A stretch of DNA of 64,000 nt. Origin: Fasciolopsis buskii (Eukaryota > Platyhelminthes > Trematoda > Plagiorchiida > Fasciolidae). Below are positions 11,601-23,109 of this stretch, piece after piece; position 1 is the stretch's first letter, and every line of letters begins with the position of its first letter. The DNA lies in assembly GCA_008360955.1 (NCBI GenBank), contig LUCM01009385.1:1-64000 (forward strand), written 5' to 3'. A program made the position numbers and the translations under genes. The notes under the pieces are model-generated. The model searched no databases. It had not been told where the DNA came from and worked only from the letters and a program-made list of their open reading frames with translations.

Positions 11601-14600
11601 ATGTTTTGTCCATTTCAGACTCACTGGTGAATCCCACTGAACAAGGCTACCTCGAGGACTTATGTGGCATTTAATGATGCACTTAATCTACATCGTGTGA
11701 GCTTCCTTGCGTATATCGATACTTAAAAGCTGATTCAGAAAAAGACCATCAGAGTCAGGTACACTACCGCAAGCAGAGTTTAGATAAATATTTTCGTTAA
11801 ACTTGCTCAAACGATGTGTAATTTGATGTCTTCCCATATTACTGTAAACCTGTCCTAATTGAAGCTTGGTAAAGTGGAAAATGGTAAAATACACCATCTA
11901 CAAATTAGAATTGTTAAATTTCAGAAAATGATCAAGGTGAACCACACATTCAGTGTAAATGCACTTCATTTTTTTCAGAATCAGCTCGGATTGCGCAGTG
12001 GGAAATTTGAGAGGCACCAGGATGTCACTTTATGGACTTTTGAGTCGGACTTTTACAACATGCCTGAAATGGCCCAGCTTTAATGCAGTGAATTAGTATC
12101 GCAAAGGCACCACAAAAGTGTTCTAGGAATATTTACGTTCGTCAAGCACATGGTTTTGTAAAGACAATCAAATCTGTTTAATTAATCTAGACAGAAAATT
12201 AATGTTACTTGTGGTGTTGCATCATGTTATTTTGTCTTTAAATTCGCCTGTTGCCTGTTTTTTTCGTGTTGCTATAAGTGGGTTTCAGTGCTTGCATATG
12301 TGGGACTAGCACATTATCCTTCTGTTTGTCTGGAACCTGTAGGCTAAATATCAAGGAGAGGAATTGACGTGAAATTCTACATGGCCGTGCCAGGTCCCGA
12401 TAATTTGGCGCATCTACAGTGGACCATGAGCTGCACGCCTATATGCTAAATAGAAAAAGCAAAAGTAACAGAGACCGTCTGTGGTATCATCCAATAGAGT
12501 TGCAAATTCGAATTATGAGATGTAAAGCGTTATAGCAAAGTTGAGTGCGATGGAGCGAAATGTCACCAAAATTTAGTAAGTACTAACATTGGTGTTTAAG
12601 TTGCTAACCAGGCATAGCCCATTGGCCAAACAGAAGAAGATCAAAACTTTATTGCTCGCATATCCAGTTGGAAGATATTTGCCATACAATAGCTGATTCA
12701 GTATAATTCCCATAAAACAAGGGGATTCCGGTGATGGTTTGCCTAAAGATTGCCTTATATCTGTGCCATAACTTAACTAACCCAGTAATCCGTGGAAAGG
12801 AAACAGTCAAACAAAAGTATAAACCAAGATATACGATCGTTCTAACCAAAGATTCAGGTCATCGTGAAGCGGAATTAAACATGACTGGGACAACCTCATG
12901 ATTTAGGTAGACACTTTATGCCAATTATCGGTCGTAATGACCTGCGCTGTTCTGTCGTGATCTAGAAAATCAGTTCCCATATCAAAAGTTTACGAAGTTA
13001 CTGCCATCACCTGGGCAGCAAATGCGCCAAGTCTCCTGCCTTTTTGTTGTTTTATAGCACCACTTTAGCAATTTCGCCATTGTGCTAAATGAGTTACGAT
13101 TTTTTCAGTCTTTACTACATTTCCGTTAACTGCTCATCTTTAGTGTCTTTTTCATGCACCCTACCAGAGTTTTGAGAAAGGGGATTCAAAAATGAACGGA
13201 ACAGCAAACCGTGTTAGACAAGTTATGGGCGAAGATATGTTAAAGCGAACCTGTTGGTGTGCGAGGAATTGAAACAAACAGCCAAGCAAACCAGTTGGGT
13301 GGACCTCGGTGGTTCTTTGCTAGAATGTCAAAGTAACTAGTGTTAAGATAATTCGCATGCTGAACCTTGGACAACAAGGTACAAGGATCCCTTTGCTAGT
13401 TACTGGTTCCGCACAGGTCACGATAGTTACACTTAGTATAATTTGGGGGAAATATTTTCAGTAGTCGACCGCTAAAGTAAGCAGGCCATCCTGTCTAAGG
13501 CGGTCGGAAAATTAAATCATTGTTCGCCTCCATATATTTTAGTGATACCTTAATGACTGAGGAAAATCCATTTTCTAAGTGGTGATAGATGTAGAACTAC
13601 AGTATTGTTTTAATTCGTCCTCAAAACTGCGTCTTTGAATTCAATAAAAAATGAACCCTAGTTAGAACACTGATGGGAAGAAAAAATAGTTATATTTACA
13701 AAATGTTACAATCTACGAAGCTATATGGAGACTTCAGATCGAAGGTCCATCTTGTCATGGAGTATCAGAGAAATCTGAGCTAGCAAGAAATTTCTCGAAG
13801 TAAATGTGTTCGTTGAATGGGATAAGTCTAGAGTTGGAGCTTTCGAGTTAAAATGGTTTACATGTAAAACGTCCGAAGTCTAATGGTGGCTTTCAAACAA
13901 AATTTAGTAGGCAGAATGCAACTATGCACCAGTACGTCTATCGAAACCGCTCATTTAAAACGGAAGACGTTAGTCTGGGCAACACTGGAAGTGTCCGTTT
14001 AACGGATCTAACGTGGCTCACGAATAAAAGAACAATCACTGGGGTATGTGTAATAAATTACGAATGAACAATGAACAATATTACCAGTGTGCGCGCTCTG
14101 ATATCACGTGTGGCTGCGTTCAAGCTATCAGAAGTATAGCGACTTAGGAATAAGAAAATCAAACACGTGTGCCACTGACCCGAAAACAGTTTGCCAGGGG
14201 AATCTCTGTCTAGTTGGCATATGCGGGAATTTCTTGTGAATAAATCCTACTATGGCTTTCGGTTGGTGGTGTCTTCTTGCTCTATTCACTTTCGTGCTTT
14301 GAGGTCGGGTCTGTTACAATAGACGCATCGTATCCTGTGAAACTCTTCCGAATAATGGTACAACGGAGGGGGTTTTCTCTTCCGAATTTACTTCTAATAT
14401 CTTCGTTGTGATGATAGCACCCATATTGCTTTTAGCGATCAGTTTGCCCACATATCATCTTTTAGCACTCCATTTGTTTTGCTAAACAATGAAAAACCAG
14501 TTTAGGCCAGGTATTCAAAATATTAGTGATAAAATACTTCCGGCGCAACCCCACAGCCAATCAAAAATTCACGGCAAGGGTAACCTCGATACTTCTACTA

Positions 14601-14965
14601 TTCGACCAAACTCTGCCAACTATTTCAGAATTATAAACCTCTTTTCCATTGAGCAGCACAAGTGTACACTGGAAGGATTTTTCACGATTCACTTGACCAC
14701 GGGATAAACTGACCGTCGGTGCCTAATAAAAAATTTCCTACTGTTCGATGAATTTATGATCGTTGTTCGTCTATTTTTATCTTTCATCGTTTGTTTCTCC
14801 ATCCTGTCTTGATGATTTGGGAGCTTAGATTACGCTACTGAATGAAATTACGACCAACAGAGGTCTGGAAACTAAGGTAGCTGACGATGGTGAGAGGATT
14901 CCAATCGGTTATCTGGAAGTTGAAAGGCCATGATGTTGACATCTTGAACATCGCCAGATATAAGC
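8601..14965. other. No recognisable gene
   Basis: About 6.4 kb of AT-rich sequence with only short open frames. Hydrophobic or Lys/Asn-rich frames such as 8970-9161 (+) and 11859-12083 (+) match no family I know and lack convincing splice borders. No long repeats or RNA genes were seen. Confidence 0.4.
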
Positions 14966-14977
14966 TAACTTTGTTTT
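14966..14977 (+). repeat. Left copy of 12-bp direct repeat (target-site duplication)
   Basis: TAACTTTGTTTT directly abuts the left arm of the inverted insertion and recurs exactly at 15717-15728. The match is exact and both copies touch the element ends. Confidence 0.75.
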
Positions 14978-15030
14978 CATGAAATAATTCACCATGTGAT
15001 ATCATCTCTCAACTCACCATAAAGAAACCA

Positions 15031-15087
15031 TGGAAGCACTGTACAGCTGTTTCATCCTTGTTAGGAATCATCAGCAGTGCATATCCA
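15031..15087 (-). ncRNA. Type I hammerhead ribozyme, left arm
   Basis: Read on the minus strand, this is base-for-base the reverse complement of the 57-nt ribozyme in the right arm. It has the complete core (CUGAUGA, GAAA), a 6-bp stem I, a 4-bp stem II with an AACA loop and a 2-bp stem III. It lies just after the minus-strand tRNA-like promoter (A box 15155-15145, B box 15112-15102), so a Pol III transcript started there would include it. See the right-arm entry for the pairing details. Confidence 0.85.
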
Positions 15088-15101
15088 CCGCGCCCCAACT
15101 G

Positions 15102-15155
15102 GGACGCGAACCCGGGACGAACGATTGTGAGTCGAACGCCTTAGCCATTACGCTA
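15102..15155 (-). promoter_or_regulatory. tRNA-like internal Pol III promoter (A and B boxes), left arm
   Basis: On the minus strand the A box is TAGCGTAATGG (15155-15145) and the B box GGTTCGCGTCC (15112-15102), close to the consensus TRGYNNARNNGG and GGTTCGANTCC. Between them a CTCACAA string sits where an anticodon loop would be, so the head is tRNA-derived. This arm keeps the better B box of the two. Confidence 0.75.
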
Positions 15156-15509
15156 CCGGGTAGGCTGTGAACGGTTTGTTGAACTTCACCACATGATGTT
15201 GCACCTATCCGTCACTGATTTGCACGCAAACTGTCCGTTACCTCACAGCGATCGACCCCTACTGATAGATGACTTCTCTGCAGGTAGCCTAAGTACGACG
15301 AAGGCTTTGCGTATGACCTACAGAGCTTGATTACTTGATACATTTTAGTAGTAGAAGATTGAATGTTTACATGAAATAATTCATGCAGAGAAGTCATCTA
15401 TCAGTAGGGGTCGATCGCTTGAGCTAGCGGACAGTAACCGTGCAAATCAGTGACGGATAGGTGCAACATCATGTGGTGAAGTTCAGCAAATCGTTCAGAG
15501 CCTGCCCGG

Positions 15510-15563
15510 TAGCGTAATGGCTAAGGCGTTCGACTCACAATCGTTCGCCCCGGGGTCGCGTCC
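15510..15563 (+). promoter_or_regulatory. tRNA-like internal Pol III promoter (A and B boxes), right arm
   Basis: The A box is TAGCGTAATGG (15510-15520). The B box GGGTCGCGTCC (15553-15563) differs from the left arm by one T to G change in the GGTTCG core, which may weaken TFIIIC binding. The hammerhead starts 15 bases after the B box, so it would be inside the transcript. Confidence 0.7.
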
Positions 15564-15577
15564 CAGTTGGGGCGCGG

Positions 15578-15634
15578 TGGATATGCACTGCTGATGATTC
15601 CTAACAAGGATGAAACAGCTGTACAGTGCTTCCA
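15578..15634 (+). ncRNA. Type I hammerhead ribozyme, right arm
   Basis: All conserved parts are present. The CUGAUGA core is at 15591-15597 and GAAA at 15612-15615. Stem I is GCACUG (15585-15590) with CAGUGC (15624-15629), extended past a UAU/U internal loop by UGGA (15578-15581) with UCCA (15631-15634). Stem II is UCCU (15599-15602) with AGGA (15607-15610), loop AACA; a U-U mismatch sits next to the core. Stem III is only A-U and C-G (15615-15616 with 15621-15622), loop AGCU. The cleavage triplet is GUA, so self-cleavage is predicted after 15623. Very short stem III is known from retrotransposon-associated hammerheads, which may act better as dimers. Core conservation on both arms suggests a recent or functional element. 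Confidence 0.88.
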
Positions 15635-15716
15635 TGGTTTCTTTATGGTGAGTTCAGTGATGATATCACATGGTGAATTATTTCATGTAAACATTCAATC
15701 TCCTACTACTAAAATG

Positions 15717-15728
15717 TAACTTTGTTTT
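15717..15728 (+). repeat. Right copy of 12-bp direct repeat (target-site duplication)
   Basis: TAACTTTGTTTT directly follows the tail of the right unit. The first two bases (TA) could also belong to the element tail, so the duplication is 10 to 12 bp. Confidence 0.75.
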
Positions 15729-18700
15729 ATTTGGATAGTTAATTGTTGAACCAGTAATCTTCCGAAGCACAGGTTACCACATTCTAGTATACTAAATATT
15801 TGTACATTCCGTGCTCCTTTTATTCAAGAATATGAGTCTATGAACTGTGTAATGTTTGGTTGTACCTTAGATCGTGAAGAGTGGATTTCGACAGGTTATT
15901 GAAGGCGAATGTTTAGATAGACTTGAGAATGGGCATATCGCTTTCCTTGTCACATCAAATAAATTAACCGAATTTAAAGCTGGGGTTTGCAGCACACCCG
16001 GTTAACCCTCATCTCAGAGACATTCGGCGGATAAAATCTGGCGGCGCGGCGCAATTTCGTCAGCTTTGAATGACAGATAAGTGAAATCTGAGTACTAAGT
16101 AGCGGTGCTAACTGGGTTATTCTAATTCCATCAAGTCAGTAGGCGCAGGAGCAGGCCAGAAAAACTAATACAAAAACACCACAGAACCTGGTTGATGGAA
16201 TTCACATAAACACGTGACTGTGCAAGGCCGACAGCTACCATTCAGCAAAATGACACCCACCTCAGATATCATCTTACTTGGAGCTAGATATTATTTTTCG
16301 CGGCCATAACAGCAACTACCAACAGTGACATGTGATTGGGTTAGCGGAATCATCTTTCAGGAAAAAGATTTATGATTGATACGCGCATAAATAATGCTAT
16401 GCTCAAGGACGTCACAATTCCAGCTTCTCGTAACTCATTCTTTGCACTGGACAGACCAAAAAATGTGGCAGTGCCTGAAAATGCTACAGTATTAGAAAAG
16501 GCCGGACTATCTGAATATTACAAATGGCGTTAACCTAGTAGAATCCAGCTGTTCAATTTTTACTACTGTTACTTACTGCCACTACGACATTCGATGAGCA
16601 CGATTTAAAAAATGCGCATATTGAAATGGGATCAAATCAGTTGTATTCAAGCATTACCTTTGAAATTGGGGTGAAACTCACAAGCAACTTCGACCTCAGT
16701 TGACAACACTTAATCGACTGAAGCCTGGCAATTAATAATTATGGTGACTGACCAAGGCTGCCATAATTCTGAGCCCTCCTTAAGAGACACAGAAAGCGGG
16801 AAGTTATAATAAGCTTTCCGAGATTAATGTTCCAAATCTGAGCTAAACCTGGTGTACCGCTCAGTTCGCAAATTAAAATTACGAGTTCTCAGATTCATTT
16901 GACAATTGCCTTTGATGTGACAGATAATGAAATCAGTCTTCATGTAGTAGCTAGCCTGTATTACGCTTATAAAAATCAAAATTAGTGTTCGAAATGAATA
17001 TAGCTAATGAAAATTTGATGAAAGTGATCGTAAAGAAAAGATTAGTAACTACTTTTCCTGTGTAAAGCAATGGCAAAGACCAAAATATTTAACCTGAGGT
17101 TTCTAATTCTTATGTTATTTGAATCGCGCCCTGAAAATATGACATCCCAGAAGCTATTAAGTGAAAAGAAATGCGTCAAATGGAAACAGACAGAACAATT
17201 AATGTTTATAGGTAAGTTTGCTGGTGAGCTTAACAATTACCACTGATGTCGTAGTTGTTGTTCTGATAAGCTGGACTGCACCGATTTATTAGCTTGGTGA
17301 GCATGGATGCGAATGACGAATCAACAGAGTTCACTGGAACTAGCGCTTTCGAGGAATATTGTATATTTGGTGAGTGACGAGAAAAAAGGAAAAGCAAAAA
17401 CTATAGATTTCAAATAACCCCCGCAGTCTCAAATAGCACGAGGATTAGATGTGCACCCCCTTCGTTTGCAAATCAACAAGCCATCGTTTGCTGTTTTGAA
17501 CAAAAAATTCGGATCATGAATTGAATTTTTGTCATCACTTCTGGGAGGGTTTGAGTAGGCGCAGACAAATGACTAACCGAAATCTTGAATAGCATAATTT
17601 CTTCTGGAAGGCACATCGCAAATGGTCGCATCAAATTTGCTGTACGGACATCTGCATTCATAATTGTCATTCAGGACAAAACCAATGATGCAAAATAGAA
17701 AAATACTTAATGCTACAACCGAAATTCTACGCAATTGTCCGCGATGTAGAACTTTCACTCCGTGAGCTGCCGCGATAGATCGGTGTGTGACACTCAAATT
17801 CTTCCCAGCTAAAATATGTCAGTAAAGAAAGGTTAATAAATCCAGCTCATCCAGACCTACCAATCGTTAAACTGAATCGACTTGCACATACAAATTTAGG
17901 CACTTCTTTGACCACCTATCAATCTTCCACTGTCTGATTTCTTTATTTATTAGTGGTATCACAATGTCCACACAAAATCCAAAAGGAGAGTTCAGACAAT
18001 CGAAGAGTTACTGAAAAAGTGTATTTGGTTTAACTGAGAAGACTCAAATCTGCGGAACTAACATGGAAGCACCAGGGCTTTGACCGCTTGAAAACATGAC
18101 AGGAGGAATTTCCTGGTTAAACTGTTAACACCAAAGCGAAATACAACATTAAAGCACCGAAATATGAGGTTTGTGGTTTAAATGCAAGGAGGCCAAAGTA
18201 GGGTTTGCTTTCCGTCATTTGACATTCGTTTTTCACTAATACAGTTTCCAAGTCAATATTTGATTAGTACATCAACCGGTATGATTGTAGTTCCTAAGCG
18301 CGCACTTTGTGGGCAGGTAAAATACCGTCTTCTATAATGGTTGACAGTGCTTTTGTCGTTTGAAAATGGATACCAGTTGAGAATGATTTGGTTTTTTTGA
18401 ATTAGGCAGCCTGGTAAACCGGGCATGAGCAAGCCTACTTTACAAGTTATTTTTAGACTTAACTAGTTGCGAAAAACAAACAGGTCCAAACTGACTTCCA
18501 TTGCCGACTGGAATAAATTTTGACAACACGAAATTTCCACAAAACCTCGTGGAGCTGCTATTAAGGTCAAGTCAATGACTGTCATTTAAGATTAACAATT
18601 ATACAATAACTGCCTGCTTGTCTTATGAAATAAATTACGAAATAATAGTAACTGAGTGCAAAGGTATTACCGGTAGGTGTCGGAGAACAATTCCAATTGT

Positions 18701-19338
18701 GCGGGTAGTTTATATTTGGTATATCTAATGTCAGTTCTTTTGACAAGCAAACCATGGCACGCATGATAAATGGACCAGTCCAAAGTTTCTTAAAAAACAA
18801 ACATAGGAAAAACAGCCGAAGAATGCAACTTGCTATATATCCATTCTCAGTGTTTTTGGTTCACATTTGTTAGGTTAAACACTCCGGTTAATGCTGTGAA
18901 GCCACAAATTTCGGTGAAGTTCACAAGTGAGAAGTAGTGAAATCTAGTCTGCCTTGCATCCAATGGAATAAGCCCCTTCTGTACAAAGCAAAATGGGACG
19001 AGGAACAATTACACCTTAAAGAATATCATTTTGTCTTTCGTGAGATCTGTGCAAGTACTCCTAGTAAACGGGGATTATGAAAAAGAAGGTAGAAGAGGAG
19101 GACAAATTGGTTTTTATTATGCTTTACATGGCAAGCGAAAATTTAAAATCGGGGTTCGTGAAATCCCGAATTTAGTTTAGAAGTGAAAATTTCGTTTTTC
19201 TGTTACTTTGGTCCGTTGCGTCGAAAGTTTTATGTAAAAATATGTTCAGTTATTTTAATTAACTTGAGCGATAATCTTATAATTAGGTTTAAAGAAAACC
19301 GGAAGATTGTGGTAAACCAGTTTTTGATTCAGTGCTAG
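15729..19338. other. No recognisable gene
   Basis: AT-rich sequence with short open frames only. No family similarity, RNA gene or long repeat recognised. Confidence 0.4.
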
Positions 19339-19960
19339 GTTCGTCGGTTGGAGGTTTTCGACAACCGATGTTTACGTAGCATAGCTAGGACTGGATGGAA
19401 TGGCCGAGTGAGTAATATTGAGGTTAGGAATCTGGTATTGGGTACCACTTATGAAAATACCTTGTTTCAGCGTATGAAACTTAGTAGACTACGCTGGTTG
19501 GGTCACGTGTTGCGTATGACGAACATTCGTTTACCATACCGTGCCTTATTTTGTGTTCCTCCTAAGGAATGGAAGAAGCCATGCGGAGGCAAACAGATGA
19601 CGTGGAAATGTGGAATGAAAAAGTGTACAGCGAACTTAGTTGAAGTAGATGTCTCACACCTTCTTGGTTGGGGTCCGAAAGACTCGTCATCCAGCTGGCT
19701 GGAGACACTGAAGGATATGGCAGTGAACCGTGAACAGTGGCGATCGTGTTGTCATTTTCTATCGAATCAGAATGATTGAAAACACGTGCGTTTGTACAGT
19801 TAAACTGTTCTATGTGTTGGCTACAGCAGCATTCTACTCTGTTCCCGCCCGTGTAGATCCACTACCTGTTTTCCTTGGATGTTCACTCTTTTTATAGAAA
19901 CGTGTAAATCTTGGAAAGGCAGCGGTCAGTGAGGCTTGCCTTGTTGTTTAACGCTGAACG
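19339..19960 (+). pseudogene. RTE-like non-LTR retrotransposon, 5'-truncated 3' end
   Basis: This segment matches 34777-35398 without gaps. It holds the C-terminal part of the reverse transcriptase (a 143-residue frame, 19348-19779, with RLRWLGHVLRM and the Trp-rich end), the stop codon and the whole 3' UTR to the ATGATG-type tail. The start is abrupt, as expected from incomplete reverse transcription. About 16 differences from the longer copy lie in the first 210 bases and none in the next 412, an uneven pattern discussed under findings. It encodes no catalytic motif and is inert. Confidence 0.85.
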
Positions 19961-20967
19961 ATGATCATGCTGATGCTAGGTTTGTTGGGTTCTATTTCGT
20001 GGTCAGCGGTGATGTTTTCCTGACAGGTCCAACAGGAATCTTGAGTTACTTGGCTGAATGCAGATGACATTTTCACTTTAAGAGAAGTCTTGTTGCTGAA
20101 AGAAATCTAGACTGAAACATTCTCACAGAAGTCTGTGACCTGTCGAAGAGCTCCTGAACTTTATCGAGGGAAGTTTGGGAATATACTGCTCCTATTACTG
20201 TTGCTACTATTACAAGCAAATCTGTTGTCTTCTCGCTGCACAACTGCATCATTCAGCACTGGAATGAAGCTGACCACTGTTAGTTAAATTAAGCAAAACA
20301 ACCTATTCATTTCACAAGCAGATTCAGTTTGATTTGTAAATTTTCGCTACTTCTGACGGTGGTGCGCAACACCAAGGAAATCATTAACTAATGGACATTG
20401 AGAGTGCCAAAAATAGTCCAGCTTAGGGCTATCGGAGGACCCACACCCAGGGATGGGTAGGCAGCGACATAAAAAGAATCACTTTCTCCGCAGTTAAGTG
20501 ATCCATGATTGTTTAAACTGCAAACAGAATCCCTAGTTTACCAGGTGAGACTAATGTGTAAAAAGTAAATGAAAAATTTAGAGCTGATATTAACCTCCGA
20601 AATCAATCTCGGATTTATCAGAGGACCATGCATGCTCAAGTTTAATGACCACACGAACAGAAGATGAGCATAACCTTTTGCCGCCTTTATAAAGCCTGTT
20701 AGCATTTTGACAAATTAGGAAGAATTAAAGCGGCGAAATTCTCTTCGGAAGTTTGTTTTGATAATTTGAAAATGTGGCCGAACAAAATTATCCTTCCCTT
20801 GCCACAAGAAAAGCCATAAAGAAAACAGTGATTTTGTGTCTTCTGCGACAACATAACGCATAAAACTTTCCAAAGTTTTCCGGTGATTGTTTTGGTCATT
20901 CCACGACTCGAAGGTGGGAGGCCGACAGGGGAGAAAGGGAGCAGGGCCAGAAGTGTCTGCTTTTTAA
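19961..20967. other. No recognisable gene
   Basis: Sequence beyond the RTE tail. A few short open frames, none recognised. Confidence 0.4.
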
Positions 20968-21250
20968 CTACATCATATAATCAAGTGATGGCGACCGATA
21001 AACACCGACCAATTTATGTGGAAATATGGACTTCATCTGTAAAATTTTGATTCTATTCGACATCGCACAGTTATCCATAATCGGCTTAGATTCGTTGCCC
21101 CTCATCCGATGTAATTTTAGCTTCTTTCTGATATATGTTCTAGTATGCGATGGTGTAGCTTTCGTCCGGTCGATATTCCTGATGCTAGGCAACATTGAAA
21201 CGGTTGCTTCACTAATCACTGGCTTGCTTCCAGATCTTCTTCAATGATAT
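20968..21250 (-). pseudogene. Possible transposase fragment (weak MULE/FLYWCH-like resemblance)
   Basis: The minus-strand frame at 21219-20968 encodes ISEATVSMLPSIRN followed by a basic stretch (RTYIRKKLKLHR). In the next frame just upstream stands IIEEDLEAS. A 'SEA-x-x-x-LPS-x-x-x-(I/L)-R' pattern occurs before the transposase domain of animal MULE-type elements, which is the only reason for the suggestion. A stop and a frame change separate the two parts, so if real it is a relic. It could equally be chance. Confidence 0.22.
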
Positions 21251-22904
21251 AATTATCTCTTGTGACAAAAAGAGCAAATGAATCACTGAAATGTTCATGT
21301 AGCAGCTCACTGGCAGCCCACTCTGCAGTGATGGCTGACACGAAAAATTAGCCGGGACTAATATGGAGCCAAGTTGGGTTCATAGAACGTTGGTCATTGA
21401 TCTTTTACTACATCTTGCTTGATAACCTGTGAAGCTGCTTCCAGCATTGTAATGCGTTGCTATTTTAAAGAAATCTGAAAAAAAATCTGAACCAGCCATT
21501 GACATTTTCTACTTTAAGCTTGATTCGCTCATTGCTAATAGTTTTTTAAAAAAACCATATCCATTTTTGTTTAATCACAAATTTATCATAAACTGGGCCT
21601 CTACCACTGACTCATACGTGGGCTTACTGACGCCATTTATCACTGATGTGATTTGTCATCAAAACTTGCAGCAAAAGACCCAGCGGGGAACACTGTATTT
21701 TGCTTACTTTGTTGTAAATATTAGAGTAGAAATTGGTACCACCTTTTTGGATTACGCCGATAGTCAATAGGAGCTGCCTGAACGTTCGACCGAGTGGTTC
21801 AGAGAAACACCGAATGTATTACGCAATCAGCCCTGATGAACGCGGACGAGATCGCCAATGATCAGGGACCAGAGAGAAACAAATAAACTGCATATTTATA
21901 AAGGCCACCTTGGGTTTCAATCCCACTTACCGGGATTTCTGTTGAAAATGTGCTTCTAAGCAGGGTTGTTATCGGCACCAAATTATCCATCCACTTCTTA
22001 CGCATACTAAGCTGTGAGCATCTACTTAGTAAAAATGGATGTTCAACATCTCTATGTGGAATTATGAACCCACCTTTACAATGCTAGTTCTGAGCTTAGT
22101 TCCTTCCATACATCGAGATAGGCCTCAAGAAGTTAATGATTTTGCTCTCATATTAGCAACATTATTAAGAAACTGGAAATAGTATGATTCTACACAAAAT
22201 TATATTCGAACATAGAGGTTTTTCAATAGCTCACCGTAGGGATGACGGTTTATAGGCAGAAACGGTGTTTTAAAACATTACTCCATTTGACGAACCATGA
22301 CAAAGACTGACATTAAACAGTTCCATCAACTGGCAACTAGATTTCTCTTTTGAGTAACAAATTCTTGGCTAGTTCAGTAAATTTGAAAATGTGAAGACCC
22401 ACTTTTCTTTGGGGACTACTCAGTTTACTATTGCTGCATTAATCTGCGACGTATCCCAAAGACTCTCCACTGTATACGAATATTGCTCAGTGAGGCTTGC
22501 TCAATGCAGGCAGCCATGGCGGTTCGCTTGAAAATAAACTTAGTTTTCATAATCAACGCTCTAACTTAAGCATTTAGCGTGGCGGTTTCCAAAATAAAGT
22601 TGTAATTGTATTAAGGTTATCTGTGAACGTGCCATCAAAAAATAACGCTCCTGTGCGACTACCGCGATTATTGTCACAGATGTCTCCATCTTTTCTCGAG
22701 CACATTCTTCGTGTCTTGTAGACGCATTGCCCCTCGGGTGTGTTTTGATCTGAACGATTTAATGTCTCTACACAGTTGCTCATGCTTGTCCGTTTTGCCA
22801 CGCCTGTTCTCGCAGGTTAAGATGCGGGGAGAATGACAACGAGAAGCTGTTAGATGTAACCAAACTAAGGCAGAATGCAGTTTATCAGAATATTTAGCTA
22901 TTAC
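21251..22904. other. No recognisable gene
   Basis: AT-rich sequence. If the exon candidate at 23015-22905 is real, this would be the start of its first intron. No downstream exon could be picked out. Confidence 0.35.
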
Positions 22905-23015
22905 CTTTTGTTCTCCTTTAAGTATAGTATACCTATTCCACGGGCTACTTTCACACTCTTCTATCTGGACTTCTAACTTATTTGACACAAACCGTTCCGC
23001 AGCGAGGTCTTCCAT
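22905..23015 (-). CDS. Candidate first coding exon of an unidentified gene
   Basis: The minus strand opens with ATG at 23015 and reads 37 codons (MEDLAAERFVSN... to GEQK) before a donor-like AAAAG|GTAATA, with GT at 22904-22903. The exon is 111 nt and ends in phase 0. The peptide is acidic and hydrophilic with normal amino-acid usage, unlike the Lys/Asn/Ile-rich noise frames around it. The frame runs on past the donor for 76 more codons without a family match. No protein family is recognised and no partner exon was found at lower coordinates. It may be a real 5' exon or a chance open frame. Confidence 0.28.
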
Positions 23016-23109
23016 TTATATAATCTCAACAAAAACGTGTGATACACTCTGTGTAATACTCTGCTTACGTGCAGTTCATTTTACTTCATTGTTGTACAAT
23101 TTATTAACC

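Larger units (their letters stand above)
14966..15728. mobile_element. Composite inverted insertion of two Sm-alpha-like (Pol III promoter plus hammerhead ribozyme) units
   Basis: Two roughly 305-bp arms face away from each other: 14978-15282 reads on the minus strand and 15384-15687 is its reverse complement with few differences. Each arm carries a tRNA-like Pol III promoter followed by a hammerhead ribozyme. The right copy has a further tail to 15716, making a unit of about 333 bp. The 101-base spacer holds unrelated sequence and then, at about 15338-15383, an inverted copy of just that tail. The same 12 bases, TAACTTTGTTTT, stand at 14966-14977 and 15717-15728 as a direct repeat, the hallmark of a target-site duplication, so the whole structure probably entered as one event. 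Schistosome Sm-alpha repeats have the same parts (SINE-like, Pol III boxes, active hammerhead). The family assignment is by architecture, not by alignment. Confidence 0.8.

Noticed and set aside
15102..15155. A genuine tRNA gene
   Set aside because: The A and B boxes are good but acceptor and anticodon stems do not pair properly, and the sequence is repeated within a mobile element.
21826..21862. CTGATGA near 21827 as a hammerhead
   Set aside because: No stem II followed by GAAA and no closing stem I.
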